This document shows, piece after piece, positions 36,373-44,572 of a DNA stretch of 64,000 bases. The position numbers and the translations under genes are program-made. Source of the stretch: Periweissella ghanensis (GTDB lineage Bacteria > Bacillota > Bacilli > Lactobacillales > Lactobacillaceae). The DNA lies in the NCBI RefSeq assembly GCF_918814755.1, contig NZ_CAKKNT010000003.1:62001-126000 (forward strand), read 5' to 3'. The notes under the pieces are model-generated. The model was not told where the DNA came from. It saw nothing but the letters and a program-made list of their open reading frames with translations, and did not search any database. Each line of letters starts with the position of its first letter. The first letter of the stretch is position 1.

Positions 36373-37414
36373 TGATATTTTGTCCCTTCGAAATTCTTGT
36401 TTGTAACGTTAATAGATTATTTTGAATAAATGCTAAAGTCGTTGGTGGCACTAATGCAGCTAAGTCCGCTAAGGTCCCGGCTTTAATTAATTGCCGGACA
36501 TAACTTGCCGAAATTACTTGTGCTCCAGCCGTTAACCGCGGCAAAATCTTAACCGCAACACTTGGCGTTAAGATGCGCTCCAAGCTGGCATTATATAGGG
36601 CCGTTGTATGCGAGAGTGGCTCACTGCCTAGATAACGCGTCGTAATTCCTAAGACTGGCGTAATTTGTTGCTTGAAAATGCTCGCATCCAGCTCCGTTTG
36701 ATAACGAATGATGGCATCGTTATCTTTAATGAAGTACGCCGGGAAACTGACAAAACTGACTAAGTAATCTTGGCCATTGACGACGACCACATTTGCTAAA
36801 TCACGCGTGCCCTCACGTACCAGTTGAAATCGTTCCGCCGTTGAGAATAATGACACATCCGCATTAACCACAAAGACATAGACCACATCATTTTGTTTAG
36901 CTGCTTCAGCCACTAAGTAACGATGCCCATTCGTAAAAGGATTAGCATTCAACACAATGCCAGCAACTTTTTTGGCAGCGGGAAACTTAGGAATTGCGGC
37001 CAGATAATCTTTGATATTGGGCACCCCTTTTTCTAGGATGGCACCTTGCTCAGTTGATCCCAGTAATTGAAAGCCGACGTATTGAAAACTAGGGATATAC
37101 GCTGGCTTAGTGAAAACAAACTGATGAAAAATACCTTGCGCCCCTAAGCGATTCGTTAATTCGGAAATCAATTGATTAAACCGGGCCCCTTTAGTCGGCG
37201 CATCTTGATCACACACCGCGACAAACTTAATGATGTTATTGGCAATTGAACCCGTCCCGACTAGTTGGTGTTCTGCATTGTATAAACCAATTGTTTGATC
37301 AATTGTCGTGACTTCTTGCGGATTAAAATTCGTAATCCCACGGTCAGTTAAAAACGATTGCCACTGTTGTTGCGTATGCTTATCGCTTAAATATAAATCA
37401 CAAATCGTATCCAT
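36362..37414 (-). CDS. citC: [Citrate (pro-3S)-lyase] ligase
   Basis: 350 residues. The N-terminal third is a GNAT-like domain (VGTGSIANNIIKFVAVCDQD); the rest is a nucleotidyltransferase with NANPFTNGHRYLVAEAA (HxGH-type motif). The enzyme acetylates the CitD cofactor with acetate and ATP, activating citrate lyase. ATG 37414 (second codon of the TTG-ATG pair) has GGAGG 7 bases upstream. It begins 20 bases after the citM stop. Confidence 0.95.
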   Translation of the reverse strand: MDTICDLYLSDKHTQQQWQSFLTDRGITNFNPQEVTTIDQTIGLYNAEHQLVGTGSIANNIIKFVAVCDQDAPTKGARFNQLISELTNRLGAQGIFHQFVFTKPAYIPSFQYVGFQLLGSTEQGAILEKGVPNIKDYLAAIPKFPAAKKVAGIVLNANPFTNGHRYLVAEAAKQNDVVYVFVVNADVSLFSTAERFQLVREGTRDLANVVVVNGQDYLVSFVSFPAYFIKDNDAIIRYQTELDASIFKQQITPVLGITTRYLGSEPLSHTTALYNASLERILTPSVAVKILPRLTAGAQVISASYVRQLIKAGTLADLAALVPPTTLAFIQNNLLTLQTRISKGQNINGN

Positions 37415-37434
37415 CAATTTGCCTCCACGGTTGA

Positions 37435-38583
37435 CTATTGTGCTTGGCTGTAACTAATTACGGCTTCGGTAACAGCATCCACCACCCCCGATTGGAAGAC
37501 TCCGGGCACAATGTTTTGCGCATCAGGGGTCGTAATCAAATCAGCTAACGCTTGGGCGACTTTGATTTGTAAGTTCATGTCGACGGCTTTTAATCCACTG
37601 GCCAATAAACCTTTGAATAAGCCTGGGAACGCCAAGATATTGTTAACTTGGTTGGCCCATTGTGATGAACCAGTTGCTACAACACTGGCCCCCGCTGCTA
37701 AGGCTTCTTCAGGTAAAATTTCTGGCACTGGATTAGCTAGCGCCATAATAATCGCGTTGTCAGCCATTCGTTGCACTTGTGCACCACTTAACACATTGGC
37801 ATCTGATAAACCAATGAACACATCTTGGCCATCAATAACATCATCCAATGTCGTACCCGCAGTTGGGTTAATAGCGTTTAACAAATCAAGTTGATATGGG
37901 TTGTACTGTGTATCTTCTTGGTGAATAACCCCATCAATATCAACGAGCGTTAAGTTTTTACAGCCTGCCGCAATTAAAATTTTGGCAGTGGCTACTCCAG
38001 CAGCACCAATTCCATTAATGACAATTTTGAGGTCGGTTAAGGGCTTGTCAACGACTTTAGCGGCATTAATTAATCCCGCCAATACAACAATCGCTGTGCC
38101 AGTTTGGTCATCGTGATATACCGGCATATCAAGTTCCGCAGCGAGGCGCTTTTCAATTTCAAACACGCGGGGGGCGGCGATATCTTCCAAATGAATGCCG
38201 GCAAATGAAGGGGCCATGTTCTTAACTGTGGCGACAAATTCATCAATGGTTCCTTGTTCAAAGGCCAACGGAATAGCGTCCACGCCTGCAAAGTTTTTAT
38301 ATAGCAATGCCTTACCTTCAATGATTGGCAAACTCGCACCAGGACCAACATTCCCTAATCCTAAGACCGCTGAACCATCCGAAATAATGGCAACGAGCTT
38401 ACCACTCATTGTTAGTTTAGCCTTTTCACTAGGATCAGCATGAATCATCTTAGATAACTCAGCAACGCCTGGTGTGTAAGCTTCCCCTAGGTCTGTACGA
38501 TTTTTAACATCAAAACTTGGTTTTATTGATAAAACACCAGTTTCTTTAGTATGCAAATCGATAACCCGATTAATATCAACCAT
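37435..38583 (-). CDS. citM: Malic-enzyme-family protein (oxaloacetate decarboxylase / malic enzyme)
   Basis: 382 residues. Malic-enzyme motifs: YTPGVAELSKMI, VAIISDGSAVLGLGNVGPGA (NAD-binding-type), IHLEDIAAPRVFEIEKRL with the metal-binding Glu-Asp, VYHDDQTGTAIVVLAGL and a Rossmann VINGIGAAGVATAKILIAAG. In Lactococcus the protein at this position decarboxylates oxaloacetate from citrate lyase to pyruvate. First gene of the operon, under a clear promoter. Confidence 0.9.
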   Translation of the reverse strand: MVDINRVIDLHTKETGVLSIKPSFDVKNRTDLGEAYTPGVAELSKMIHADPSEKAKLTMSGKLVAIISDGSAVLGLGNVGPGASLPIIEGKALLYKNFAGVDAIPLAFEQGTIDEFVATVKNMAPSFAGIHLEDIAAPRVFEIEKRLAAELDMPVYHDDQTGTAIVVLAGLINAAKVVDKPLTDLKIVINGIGAAGVATAKILIAAGCKNLTLVDIDGVIHQEDTQYNPYQLDLLNAINPTAGTTLDDVIDGQDVFIGLSDANVLSGAQVQRMADNAIIMALANPVPEILPEEALAAGASVVATGSSQWANQVNNILAFPGLFKGLLASGLKAVDMNLQIKVAQALADLITTPDAQNIVPGVFQSGVVDAVTEAVISYSQAQ

Positions 38584-38639
38584 TTTTAAAACCTCAATTC
38601 TTTTAATGACATTCGCTTGTTACTTTCTTAACAAAATTG

Positions 38640-38668
38640 ATTCTAGTCCTTGTGCGCATTTTTGTAAA
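38640..38668 (-). promoter_or_regulatory. citM operon promoter
   Basis: Minus strand -35 TTTACA, 17 bases, -10 TAGAAT, 57 bases before citM. Confidence 0.75.
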
Positions 38669-38676
38669 GCATTTTG

Positions 38677-38690
38677 TTGAAATATTTCAA
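38677..38690. promoter_or_regulatory. Palindrome in the citI-citM intergenic region (site 1)
   Basis: TTGAAATATTTCAA, perfect 14-bp palindrome, 9 bases upstream of the citM -35 box: an activator-like position. Candidate CitI site. Confidence 0.5.
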
Positions 38691-38710
38691 AAAACATTTT
38701 TAAAATAGCC

Positions 38711-38736
38711 TTTTATTTTAAAATTTTAAAATAAAA
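38711..38736. promoter_or_regulatory. 26-bp perfect AT palindrome (site 2)
   Basis: Two 13-base arms (TTTTATTTTAAAA and its complement) made only of A and T, midway between the citM and citI promoters. In Weissella-type cit loci CitI binds AT-rich operators in this region; this is the best candidate. Confidence 0.6.
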
Positions 38737-38748
38737 AGAATTTTATCA

Positions 38749-38776
38749 CTGACAAAGTATGGAAATCATGTACAAT
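38749..38776 (+). promoter_or_regulatory. citI promoter
   Basis: CTGACA, 16 bases, TACAAT, ending 13 bases before ATG 38790. Confidence 0.6.
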
Positions 38777-38789
38777 AAAGGTAATAAAT

Positions 38790-39755
38790 ATGACGAGGCA
38801 TTTAACTATGAATCAAGATGAACTAATTGTCGCGGTAGCTGAAGACTACTATCTCAATAAGGAGTCTTTTGCGACAATTTCTAAAAAATATAATCTAAGC
38901 CGCTACCTAATCAATAAATATCTCAATGATGGTATCCAATCGGGCTTAGTTCGCATTGAAATCCAATCAAATTCGAATCGTAATCAGCAACTGGAGCAGC
39001 TTTTAAGTGCACAATTTCCTGGCGTTCAATTCACAATCATTAAAGATGCTGCCGATGGGATTGAAAGTATGCATCGCTTAGCCGAAAATAGTGCCAACAT
39101 CGCCCAGCAACTAATCCAAACGCGTAAACCGAAAATTCTCGGATTAGCCTGGGGTGAATCAATCTATAACTTGATTGATAACTTTAATAATATTCCGCTG
39201 CGTGATACCTACTTTATCCAGTTTATTGGGGAAAATATGAAGTATCATTCAACAGTTGGTTCAACACGGATGGTGGAAAAAGCCGCGACAAAGTTTTCCT
39301 GTGAATTTCGCACCTTACCCGCACCATTGTATATTTTAGATGATCAAACCCGACAAGGCTTAGCCCTTGAACCAGCCACGCAGAGTACCTTGGCGATGGG
39401 GGCTGATATGGGAATGCTCATTACGGGCTTGGGAACGCTTAAATCTTTGGAATCGATTGAACCATGGCATGCTAACTTGACGGCAATTATTCCCGCCAGT
39501 GACCTTCCCAATGTCGCCGGTCTAATCTATGGGCGGCCCTATGACATCAATGGCCAGTTCTTAAATGTGGCCCATGATAAGGCATTTGGCTTGTCTCTTG
39601 AAACAATTATGCAAGTGCCCACCCGCTTTTGCTTTGTCCGCGGTAAATTCAAATCGCTGGCAACAATTGGCGCCCTTAAAGGTAAGCTAGTAACGGACAT
39701 TGTCTTTAGTGAATCACTGGCGTACCGGATATTAGATGACTTGAAAACCCTTTGA
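38790..39755 (+). CDS. citI: SorC/DeoR-type regulator of citrate metabolism
   Basis: 321 residues. N-terminal HTH (ATISKKYNLSRYLINKYLND) and a C-terminal sugar-isomerase-like effector domain (GLAWGESIYNLIDNF, ADMGMLITGLG, DIVFSESLAYRILDDL), the SorC family layout. Divergent position upstream of citM identifies it as CitI, a citrate-responsive activator in Weissella and Leuconostoc. Both ATG 38790 (AAAGG upstream) and ATG 38808 (GAGG upstream) are possible starts. A terminator follows. Confidence 0.9.
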   Translation: MTRHLTMNQDELIVAVAEDYYLNKESFATISKKYNLSRYLINKYLNDGIQSGLVRIEIQSNSNRNQQLEQLLSAQFPGVQFTIIKDAADGIESMHRLAENSANIAQQLIQTRKPKILGLAWGESIYNLIDNFNNIPLRDTYFIQFIGENMKYHSTVGSTRMVEKAATKFSCEFRTLPAPLYILDDQTRQGLALEPATQSTLAMGADMGMLITGLGTLKSLESIEPWHANLTAIIPASDLPNVAGLIYGRPYDINGQFLNVAHDKAFGLSLETIMQVPTRFCFVRGKFKSLATIGALKGKLVTDIVFSESLAYRILDDLKTL

Positions 39756-39775
39756 GGTGGTCCAAAATAACTATA

Positions 39776-39810
39776 AAAAAAGGCAGCTTTCCGTTGGAAG
39801 GCTGCCTTTT
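39776..39810 (+). terminator. Terminator of citI
   Basis: AAAAGGCAGCTTTCC / GGAAGGCTGCCTTTT with a 3-base loop. Almost the same hairpin occurs at 51040-51071. Confidence 0.9.
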
Positions 39811-39874
39811 GTTCGTGGGTTGTAATTAACCAAGGTTTCAAATCACCATTGACTATCCCCATAATTTGCTTTAT

Positions 39875-39898
39875 ATTTGTCACATATATATGACAAAT
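39875..39898. promoter_or_regulatory. Operator of the Xre/DUF3278-like pair
   Basis: ATTTGTCA - CATATATA - TGACAAAT, perfect 8-bp arms 18 bases before the ATG of the Xre gene. Likely autoregulatory site. Confidence 0.65.
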
Positions 39899-39915
39899 AA
39901 TGATTGAGGTGTTAT

Positions 39916-40122
39916 ATGAATCGGGTTCGTGAGTATCGCAAAGATTTAAATTTTACGCAAATGGATTTAGCGCAATTAGTTGGGGTCGCGCGCCAAACGA
40001 TCAATTTAATTGAAAATGACAACTATAATCCATCATTAGCATTATGTATTAACATCGCTAGGGCTTTAGATACTGATTTAAATACCCTTTTTTGGGAGGA
40101 AATTAACCATGAAAAACAATAA
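39916..40122 (+). CDS. YozG-like Xre regulator
   Basis: 68 residues from ATG 39916 (GAGG 7 bases upstream; TTG 39904 is in frame but unlikely). It is a bare HTH: VREYRKDLNFTQMDLAQLVG, ARQTINLIENDNYNPSLALC, LDTDLNTLFWEE. Such mini-repressors usually pair with a membrane protein of the DUF3278 or DUF2178 type; here they overlap by 14 bases. Confidence 0.85.
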   Translation: MNRVREYRKDLNFTQMDLAQLVGVARQTINLIENDNYNPSLALCINIARALDTDLNTLFWEEINHEKQ

Positions 40123-40627
40123 ACGCGCCAATTTTTTAATCAAACAGTTTTACGGCATTGAGGATGTTTTAGATGAATATAAGGAAAGTCAGGTGAATCG
40201 CTTCGGCAATATCGCCTTCATTACCTTGATCAGTTATTTAATCCTATCAACGTTCATCGCGTACCTTATTTATCTGGTCAGTCTTAAATGGGCGTTCATC
40301 TTCATAATTACCAGCAACACCCTCTTATGGTTTATCTGCCTATGCGTAGGTGCATGGTTTGTCCGTTTGAAGAAATTAGACCAGCTTGATGTTCAATCTG
40401 ATAACCTTAATCGCATTAAGCAGCGCTATCTAACGCGTGCTTGGGGCGCCGGAATTGGGTTGGGGATTGGTATCTATGCCCTCAACATTATCCTTGATGT
40501 AATCTCGGGGGCGCGACCATTTTACGCAAGCATTGGGGATGTCTCTTACATTATCACGGCTTTGTTTGTCGGCGTGATATTTGGCGGGTGCACATATTAC
40601 TGGTATTTACGTAAATTAAAAAAATGA
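40109..40627 (+). CDS. DUF3278-like membrane protein
   Basis: 172 residues with four helices (about 31-52, 57-85, 115-132, 142-165) and a charged N-terminus (MKNNKRANFLIKQFYGIEDV). The pairing with a YozG-like regulator and the sequence pattern fit DUF3278. Function unknown; probably senses membrane or envelope state together with the repressor. Confidence 0.7.
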   Translation: MKNNKRANFLIKQFYGIEDVLDEYKESQVNRFGNIAFITLISYLILSTFIAYLIYLVSLKWAFIFIITSNTLLWFICLCVGAWFVRLKKLDQLDVQSDNLNRIKQRYLTRAWGAGIGLGIGIYALNIILDVISGARPFYASIGDVSYIITALFVGVIFGGCTYYWYLRKLKK

Positions 40628-40710
40628 CCGCATTAGAAAATCCGGCCAATTTTTTTAAATTTCAAACATCAATTTGTACATGTGAATTATATCATGCAGT
40701 TCCGCATGAC

Positions 40711-40869
40711 TTAGGCTTTCAATAATAGCGTTATCGCCTTGCTTTGCCATTTTAATTCGTTACCTACTGCCTCGCCCCAATCTAATTCTGGTTCTCTAAT
40801 ATCGTCATCTTGCCAATTTTTGAATGCTTCCGCGAGCGTGTTGGGTAATTTTTTTGGTGTCATCTCCAT
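40711..40869 (-). pseudogene. MazE/PemI-like antitoxin remnant
   Basis: AAAGGAG lies six bases before ATG 40869. The frame reads MTPKKLPNTLAEAFKNWQDD then ELDWGEAVGNEL, like the C-terminal end of PemI/MazE antitoxins (DWGEPVGKE-). It lacks the DNA-binding swapped-hairpin. A second frame overlaps its end (MAKQGDNAIIESLSHAELHD..., 40651-40746), beginning like PemK/MazF (MxKQGD) but then diverging. The pair appears to be a collapsed antitoxin-toxin locus; an intact unknown small gene is possible. Confidence 0.45.
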
Positions 40870-41177
40870 GCCATTCTCCTTTTTTTGATATTTTCCATAA
40901 GTTAAGTATATACAAGTATATCCTAATTTTCGAGAGAAAGTATTTACGCAAATTAAAAAACTGACCGTCCGGCCCTAAGCAACCGCGTCTAACTCTTTAA
41001 ATTTTGCTTTAGTTGGTATCCATTGCATTGATTGCTAATGATAGTATAATTATAATAAAATAGGTTTATCTAAAATATTTGCATCAAAACCAGCTTTAAT
41101 GGTTTTACTAACCAAAATATCAAAAAAGCGTAATTATCAAACGTTTTTTACAAATGTTATAGAGGAGAGAAGTTATT
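40870..41177. other. Intergenic region upstream of dld
   Basis: 308 bases. It contains a 27-base near-copy of the DUF3278 gene end (40939-40965) and the dld promoter (41028-41056). The untranslated leader of about 115 bases shows no clear riboswitch. Confidence 0.55.
41028..41056 (+). promoter_or_regulatory. dld promoter
   Basis: TTGATT, 17-base spacer, TATAAT. Confidence 0.65.
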
Positions 41178-42863
41178 ATGGACTTAGTAGAAGATCTAGT
41201 TAATATTGTTGGTCACAAGAATGTCATTACCGATGCCGCAAAATCGTTACGTTTTCGCAAAGGCTATCGCTCAGGTAAAGGTGACGCGGTGGCCGTCGTC
41301 TTTCCAACGACGTTAATGGAAATGTGGCGCGTGCTGAATGTTTTGCATGACCACAATATCATCATTATTATGCAAGCCGCCAATACGAGTTTAACTGAGG
41401 GATCGGTCCCTGCTCCTGGTTATGACCGGCAAGCCGTGGTTGTTAACGGGATGAAAATTAAAGATTTAGCGTTAATCAATCACGGGGAACAAGCCCTCGC
41501 TTTCCCTGGGACAACCCTATTTCAATTAGAAAATAAATTGCGGCCCCTTAAACGGGAACCCCACTCCGTTATTGGCTCATCTAACTTGGGGGCCTCAGTC
41601 ATTGGGGGAATTAACAACAATTCTGGTGGGGCCTTGATTCGCCGTGGACCCGCTTATACCGAATTATCATTGTATGTTTGGATTGATGAACATGATGAAA
41701 TGCACTTAGTTAACCACTTAGGTATTGATTTGGGTGAAACACCGGAAGAAATCATTACTAATTTGGAAAACCGCAATTTTGATTTGGATAATGTTCCTGC
41801 TTCTGAACGGCATGGTTCAATGTACGACCATGAAGCGGTGGTGCGTGATGTTGAATCTGATCAACCCATTCGCTACAATGCAAATCCCAAAGAATTGTAC
41901 GAAGTATCTGGTTCAGCTGGTCACGTGGCAGCCTTGGCGGTGCGCTTAGATACCTTCCCAATGGATGAACAAACCCAAATGTTTTACATTGGGACCGATA
42001 ATCCCGATGAGTTGGAAGATATTCGCCGCCACATTATGACGACCTTCAAAGAATTACCCGTTTCTGGTGAATATATGCATAAAGATGCTTATAAATTGGC
42101 CAAGAAATATGGGAAAGATTCATTGATTGTCATTGAAAAAATTGGGACCGGACACTTGCCTGAAATGTTTGCGCTTAAAGCTTGGGGTGAACGCTTCTTG
42201 AAGCATATCCCTGTGTTCAAGCCTTACTTCCCCGATCGCTTACTCCAAACGGTAAGTAATGTCTTCCCTAATCAAATGCCTAAACGCATCGATGATTATT
42301 ACGAAAAGTATGACCACTACCTCCAATTGGAAATGGCCGGGGATGGGATTGATGAAGCCCGTGCATATCTCAAAGAATACTTTGGCAATGCGCGTACGAG
42401 TGGGGATTACTTCGAAGCCGATGCCAATGAAGCTAGTAAAGCCGCTACCCACCGGTATGTAACTGCTGGGGTGGCAATTCGCTATCAAGAATTAAAACAA
42501 GATAGTATTGATATCTTGCCTCTTGATATTGCGTTGGCAAGTAATGAATACAAGTGGTTCGAACAATTGCCTAAAGAAATTGAAGACCAAATCGAACACA
42601 AACTTTACTACGGGCACTTGCTTGATCACGTTATGCACCAGGATTATATTCTAAAACCCGGTGTCGATGCGCATGCCCTGAAAGCCAAAATGCTTAAAAT
42701 CTTGGATGAACGCCACGCCGTTTATCCCGCCGAACACAACGTTGGGCACTTATATGTGGCCGCACCAGCCTTGGTCGAACACTATAAGAAAAATGACCCC
42801 ACTAATAGCTTCAACCCCGGTGTTGGTAAGCAAACCATGTCTAAGCACTGGGGCGCATATTAG
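41178..42863 (+). CDS. dld: Quinone-dependent D-lactate dehydrogenase
   Basis: 561 residues, near the 571 of E. coli Dld. The FAD-binding type 4 domain is at the N-terminus (VVFPTTLMEMWRVLNVLHDH, ANTSLTEGSVPAPGYDR, SVIGSSNLGASVIGGINNNS), with the C-terminal membrane-binding and cap regions (HDHNIIIIM; AEHNVGHLYVAAPALVEHYK). The peripheral membrane enzyme oxidises D-lactate to pyruvate and passes electrons to (mena)quinone; with pyruvate oxidase it would allow aerobic use of lactate. GAGGAG lies 8-13 bases before ATG. Its 3' end recurs as a fragment at 44317-44436. Confidence 0.95.
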   Translation: MDLVEDLVNIVGHKNVITDAAKSLRFRKGYRSGKGDAVAVVFPTTLMEMWRVLNVLHDHNIIIIMQAANTSLTEGSVPAPGYDRQAVVVNGMKIKDLALINHGEQALAFPGTTLFQLENKLRPLKREPHSVIGSSNLGASVIGGINNNSGGALIRRGPAYTELSLYVWIDEHDEMHLVNHLGIDLGETPEEIITNLENRNFDLDNVPASERHGSMYDHEAVVRDVESDQPIRYNANPKELYEVSGSAGHVAALAVRLDTFPMDEQTQMFYIGTDNPDELEDIRRHIMTTFKELPVSGEYMHKDAYKLAKKYGKDSLIVIEKIGTGHLPEMFALKAWGERFLKHIPVFKPYFPDRLLQTVSNVFPNQMPKRIDDYYEKYDHYLQLEMAGDGIDEARAYLKEYFGNARTSGDYFEADANEASKAATHRYVTAGVAIRYQELKQDSIDILPLDIALASNEYKWFEQLPKEIEDQIEHKLYYGHLLDHVMHQDYILKPGVDAHALKAKMLKILDERHAVYPAEHNVGHLYVAAPALVEHYKKNDPTNSFNPGVGKQTMSKHWGAY

Positions 42864-42946
42864 CAAGAGCGTGAGATCGACCGGGAGCTAGTGCGGACTA
42901 CACTAAATAACCGTCTTGAAGAATTTTCTTCAAGGCGGTTATTTTT
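42864..42946 (+). terminator. Terminator of dld within the dispersed repeat (copy 2, left part)
   Basis: 42868-42900 (GAGCGTGAG.. ACCGGGAGCTAGTGCGGACT) also occurs at 44442-44473. The hairpin 42905-42946 (AATAACCGTCTTGAAGAA / TTCTTCAAGGCGGTTATT) follows and terminates dld. Confidence 0.75.
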
Positions 42947-42949
42947 GTT

Positions 42950-43477
42950 TTACATCTCATTGCCATTGGGGTTGTTCAATTTTAAAAAATGTTCCAGTCG
43001 GTTTTCGTGCAATAACGTGACATCAACCGTCCGCGATAATTGATAAGTGAATCCGACTTTTTCCTGCACCCGCTTTGATTGGTCATTGCCATCGTAGTAG
43101 CCACACCACAAACTGCCATATTGCAAGTCATTAAAACAATGCTGAATAATTGCCCGTACGGCTTCGGTCATTAAGCCCTGCCCCCAAAATTCTTCGGCAA
43201 GCCAATAGCCAAGTTCGGCGGAATCAGCCGCCATAAAATCTTTGGTGGGCGCTTTAATACTGATACTGCCAATGATCTTATCCGGGGTTAATTTAAAGGC
43301 CAGTGCAAATGTCTGATCAGCCATTAAGACATTTTTCAAGATACTAGTACTCTCGGCGAGATCTTGATGCGGTTGCCACCCGGCATTTAACCCGATTTTG
43401 GGATTTTTGGCGTAATGATATAAAGCAGCTGCATCACTAAGTTCAAATGGCCGTAAAATTAACCGTGCTGTTTCCAT
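42950..43477 (-). CDS. RimJ/RimL-type GNAT acetyltransferase
   Basis: 175 residues. METARLILRPFELSDAAALY start, then AELGYWLAEEFWGQGLMTEA with the acetyl-CoA loop (WGQG) and NDQSKRVQEKVGF are the ribosomal-protein-acetyltransferase pattern. GAGG precedes ATG. Substrate unknown; such proteins acetylate N-termini or antibiotics. Confidence 0.9.
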   Translation of the reverse strand: METARLILRPFELSDAAALYHYAKNPKIGLNAGWQPHQDLAESTSILKNVLMADQTFALAFKLTPDKIIGSISIKAPTKDFMAADSAELGYWLAEEFWGQGLMTEAVRAIIQHCFNDLQYGSLWCGYYDGNDQSKRVQEKVGFTYQLSRTVDVTLLHENRLEHFLKLNNPNGNEM

Positions 43478-43588
43478 GAAATACCTCTAATCTATCGTTG
43501 CTTGGACACGCTACATCTTCAATACCGTGATTTTTGGGTTTAATAATTACGGCGGTTGAAGCTTTAATTTCGGCCCATTTTTGTCGGA

Positions 43589-43900
43589 TTACTTATACTG
43601 TTGGAGTCTTTGATAATTATATTGCCCGTTGGAATCGATTTTAAAAGTATTAACGCCAACATTGTTCAATGCGTCAACAAAGAGTAATGCTCCGTCGGCG
43701 TTAAAGCCTTGCAAAAGGACTTTCACGTTATTTTTAGTTGCATAGAAGCGATTGGTCAAATCACCGGCTTCAATTTGAGTGGCTGCATCGACCAAGCCAT
43801 TGGTAAGTAAATTTAAGATGGTCGTCTTTTTTTGTGCACCGACCCCGACAACAACTTCATTTTGTTCCATTAACTTTGGCGTAATAAAATTTTGTTGCAT
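43589..43900 (-). CDS. Small protein of unknown function, paralogue of 23746-24057
   Basis: 103 residues from ATG 43900, chosen because its product MQQNFITPKLMEQNEVVVGV aligns end to end with the paralogue; the frame extends upstream to TTG 43945. Ends GQYNYQRLQQYK. Two copies 20 kb apart suggest a small lineage-specific family. No domain recognised. Confidence 0.6.
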   Translation of the reverse strand: MQQNFITPKLMEQNEVVVGVGAQKKTTILNLLTNGLVDAATQIEAGDLTNRFYATKNNVKVLLQGFNADGALLFVDALNNVGVNTFKIDSNGQYNYQRLQQYK

Positions 43901-44187
43901 TTTGCGCCCCATTTCGTCTTGCTTACCCATTTCTTTAACATCCAATGCCCCGTTACGTTAACTCTTAAACGCTGTTTTGAAAGCACCCGCTGGCCAATGG
44001 TGAATGCCGCCACCGCTATTTCATAAGTTTGAATTATCGATTAGTTTGGATTAATAATAACACAATAAAAATAGTTTTACATGACTTTTATTACTATAAT
44101 TAAAAATAAAACGACCAACTTAGGTTCCAAGTTAGTCGTTGCAATAATCTGGATGTAGCAAATTTTTTAGGCGCTAATTTTAACTCA
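43901..44187. other. Intergenic region before the gene-fragment mosaic
   Basis: About 290 bases. A weak hairpin (44109-44142, AACGACCAACTTAGG / CCAAGTTAGTCGTT) may be a terminator. No gene seen. Confidence 0.5.
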
Positions 44188-44236
44188 TAGCTTAATATGT
44201 GCGCGTCCAGGCACTTTCATCACGATGCGTTAATGC
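44188..44236 (+). pseudogene. Fragment matching the 3' region of the Panacea gene
   Basis: About 50 bases align with 27988-28036 of the Panacea antitoxin gene (shared CGCGTCCA.GCACTTTCATC and ATGCGTTAATGCA) with about nine differences. Non-coding as it stands; first block of a three-part mosaic. Confidence 0.65.
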
Positions 44237-44317
44237 ATAAAGGAAACTAATAATCCAGCCACGACTATCATAATCGCCCCACCTAGTCGGTTACCCATTT
44301 GGGCAAAGGCAATTAAA
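44230..44317 (-). pseudogene. Fragment of a citP 3' end
   Basis: 88 bases align with 30723-30810, the last 29 codons of citP including its stop, with about 13 differences. Translation keeps AFAQMGNRLGGAIM-like sequence. It joins the preceding fragment at the shared GTTAATGCA. Confidence 0.75.
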
Positions 44318-44436
44318 GGCACTTATATGTGGCCGCACCAGCCTTGGTCGATCACTATAAGAAAAATGACCCAACTAATAGCTTCAACCCCGGCGTTGGT
44401 AAGCAAACCATGTCTAAGCACTGGGGTGTGTATTAG
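44317..44436 (+). pseudogene. Fragment of a dld 3' end
   Basis: 120 bases align with 42744-42863, the last 40 codons of dld including TAG, with about seven differences (the last codons GAY become GVY). It is followed by the same dispersed repeat that follows dld. Confidence 0.8.
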
Positions 44437-44513
44437 TGAGAGCGTGAGAGCGACCGGGAGCTAGTGCGGACTGCTAGCAACAAATTACTACCAGAAAAGA
44501 GTTATGGCATGTT
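44437..44513 (+). repeat. Dispersed repeat (copy 3, without central hairpin)
   Basis: Left part GAGCGTGAGAGCGACCGGGA... as at 42868, directly joined to the right part GCTAGCAACAAATTACTACC... as at 7308. The central hairpin found in the other copies is missing. Confidence 0.65.
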
Positions 44514-44542
44514 ACAATACATGGGTCAGTTAATTACGTAAA

Positions 44543-44572
44543 AAGAACCCGATGCTGTAACATCGAGCTCTT
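44543..44572 (+). terminator. Hairpin after the mosaic
   Basis: AAGAACCCGATG / CATCGAGCTCTT with a 6-base loop. No gene directly upstream; orphan. Confidence 0.5.

Noticed and set aside
44188-44436. New gene in the mosaic region
   Set aside because: Each segment aligns with the 3' end of a different known gene and there is no start codon or continuous frame.
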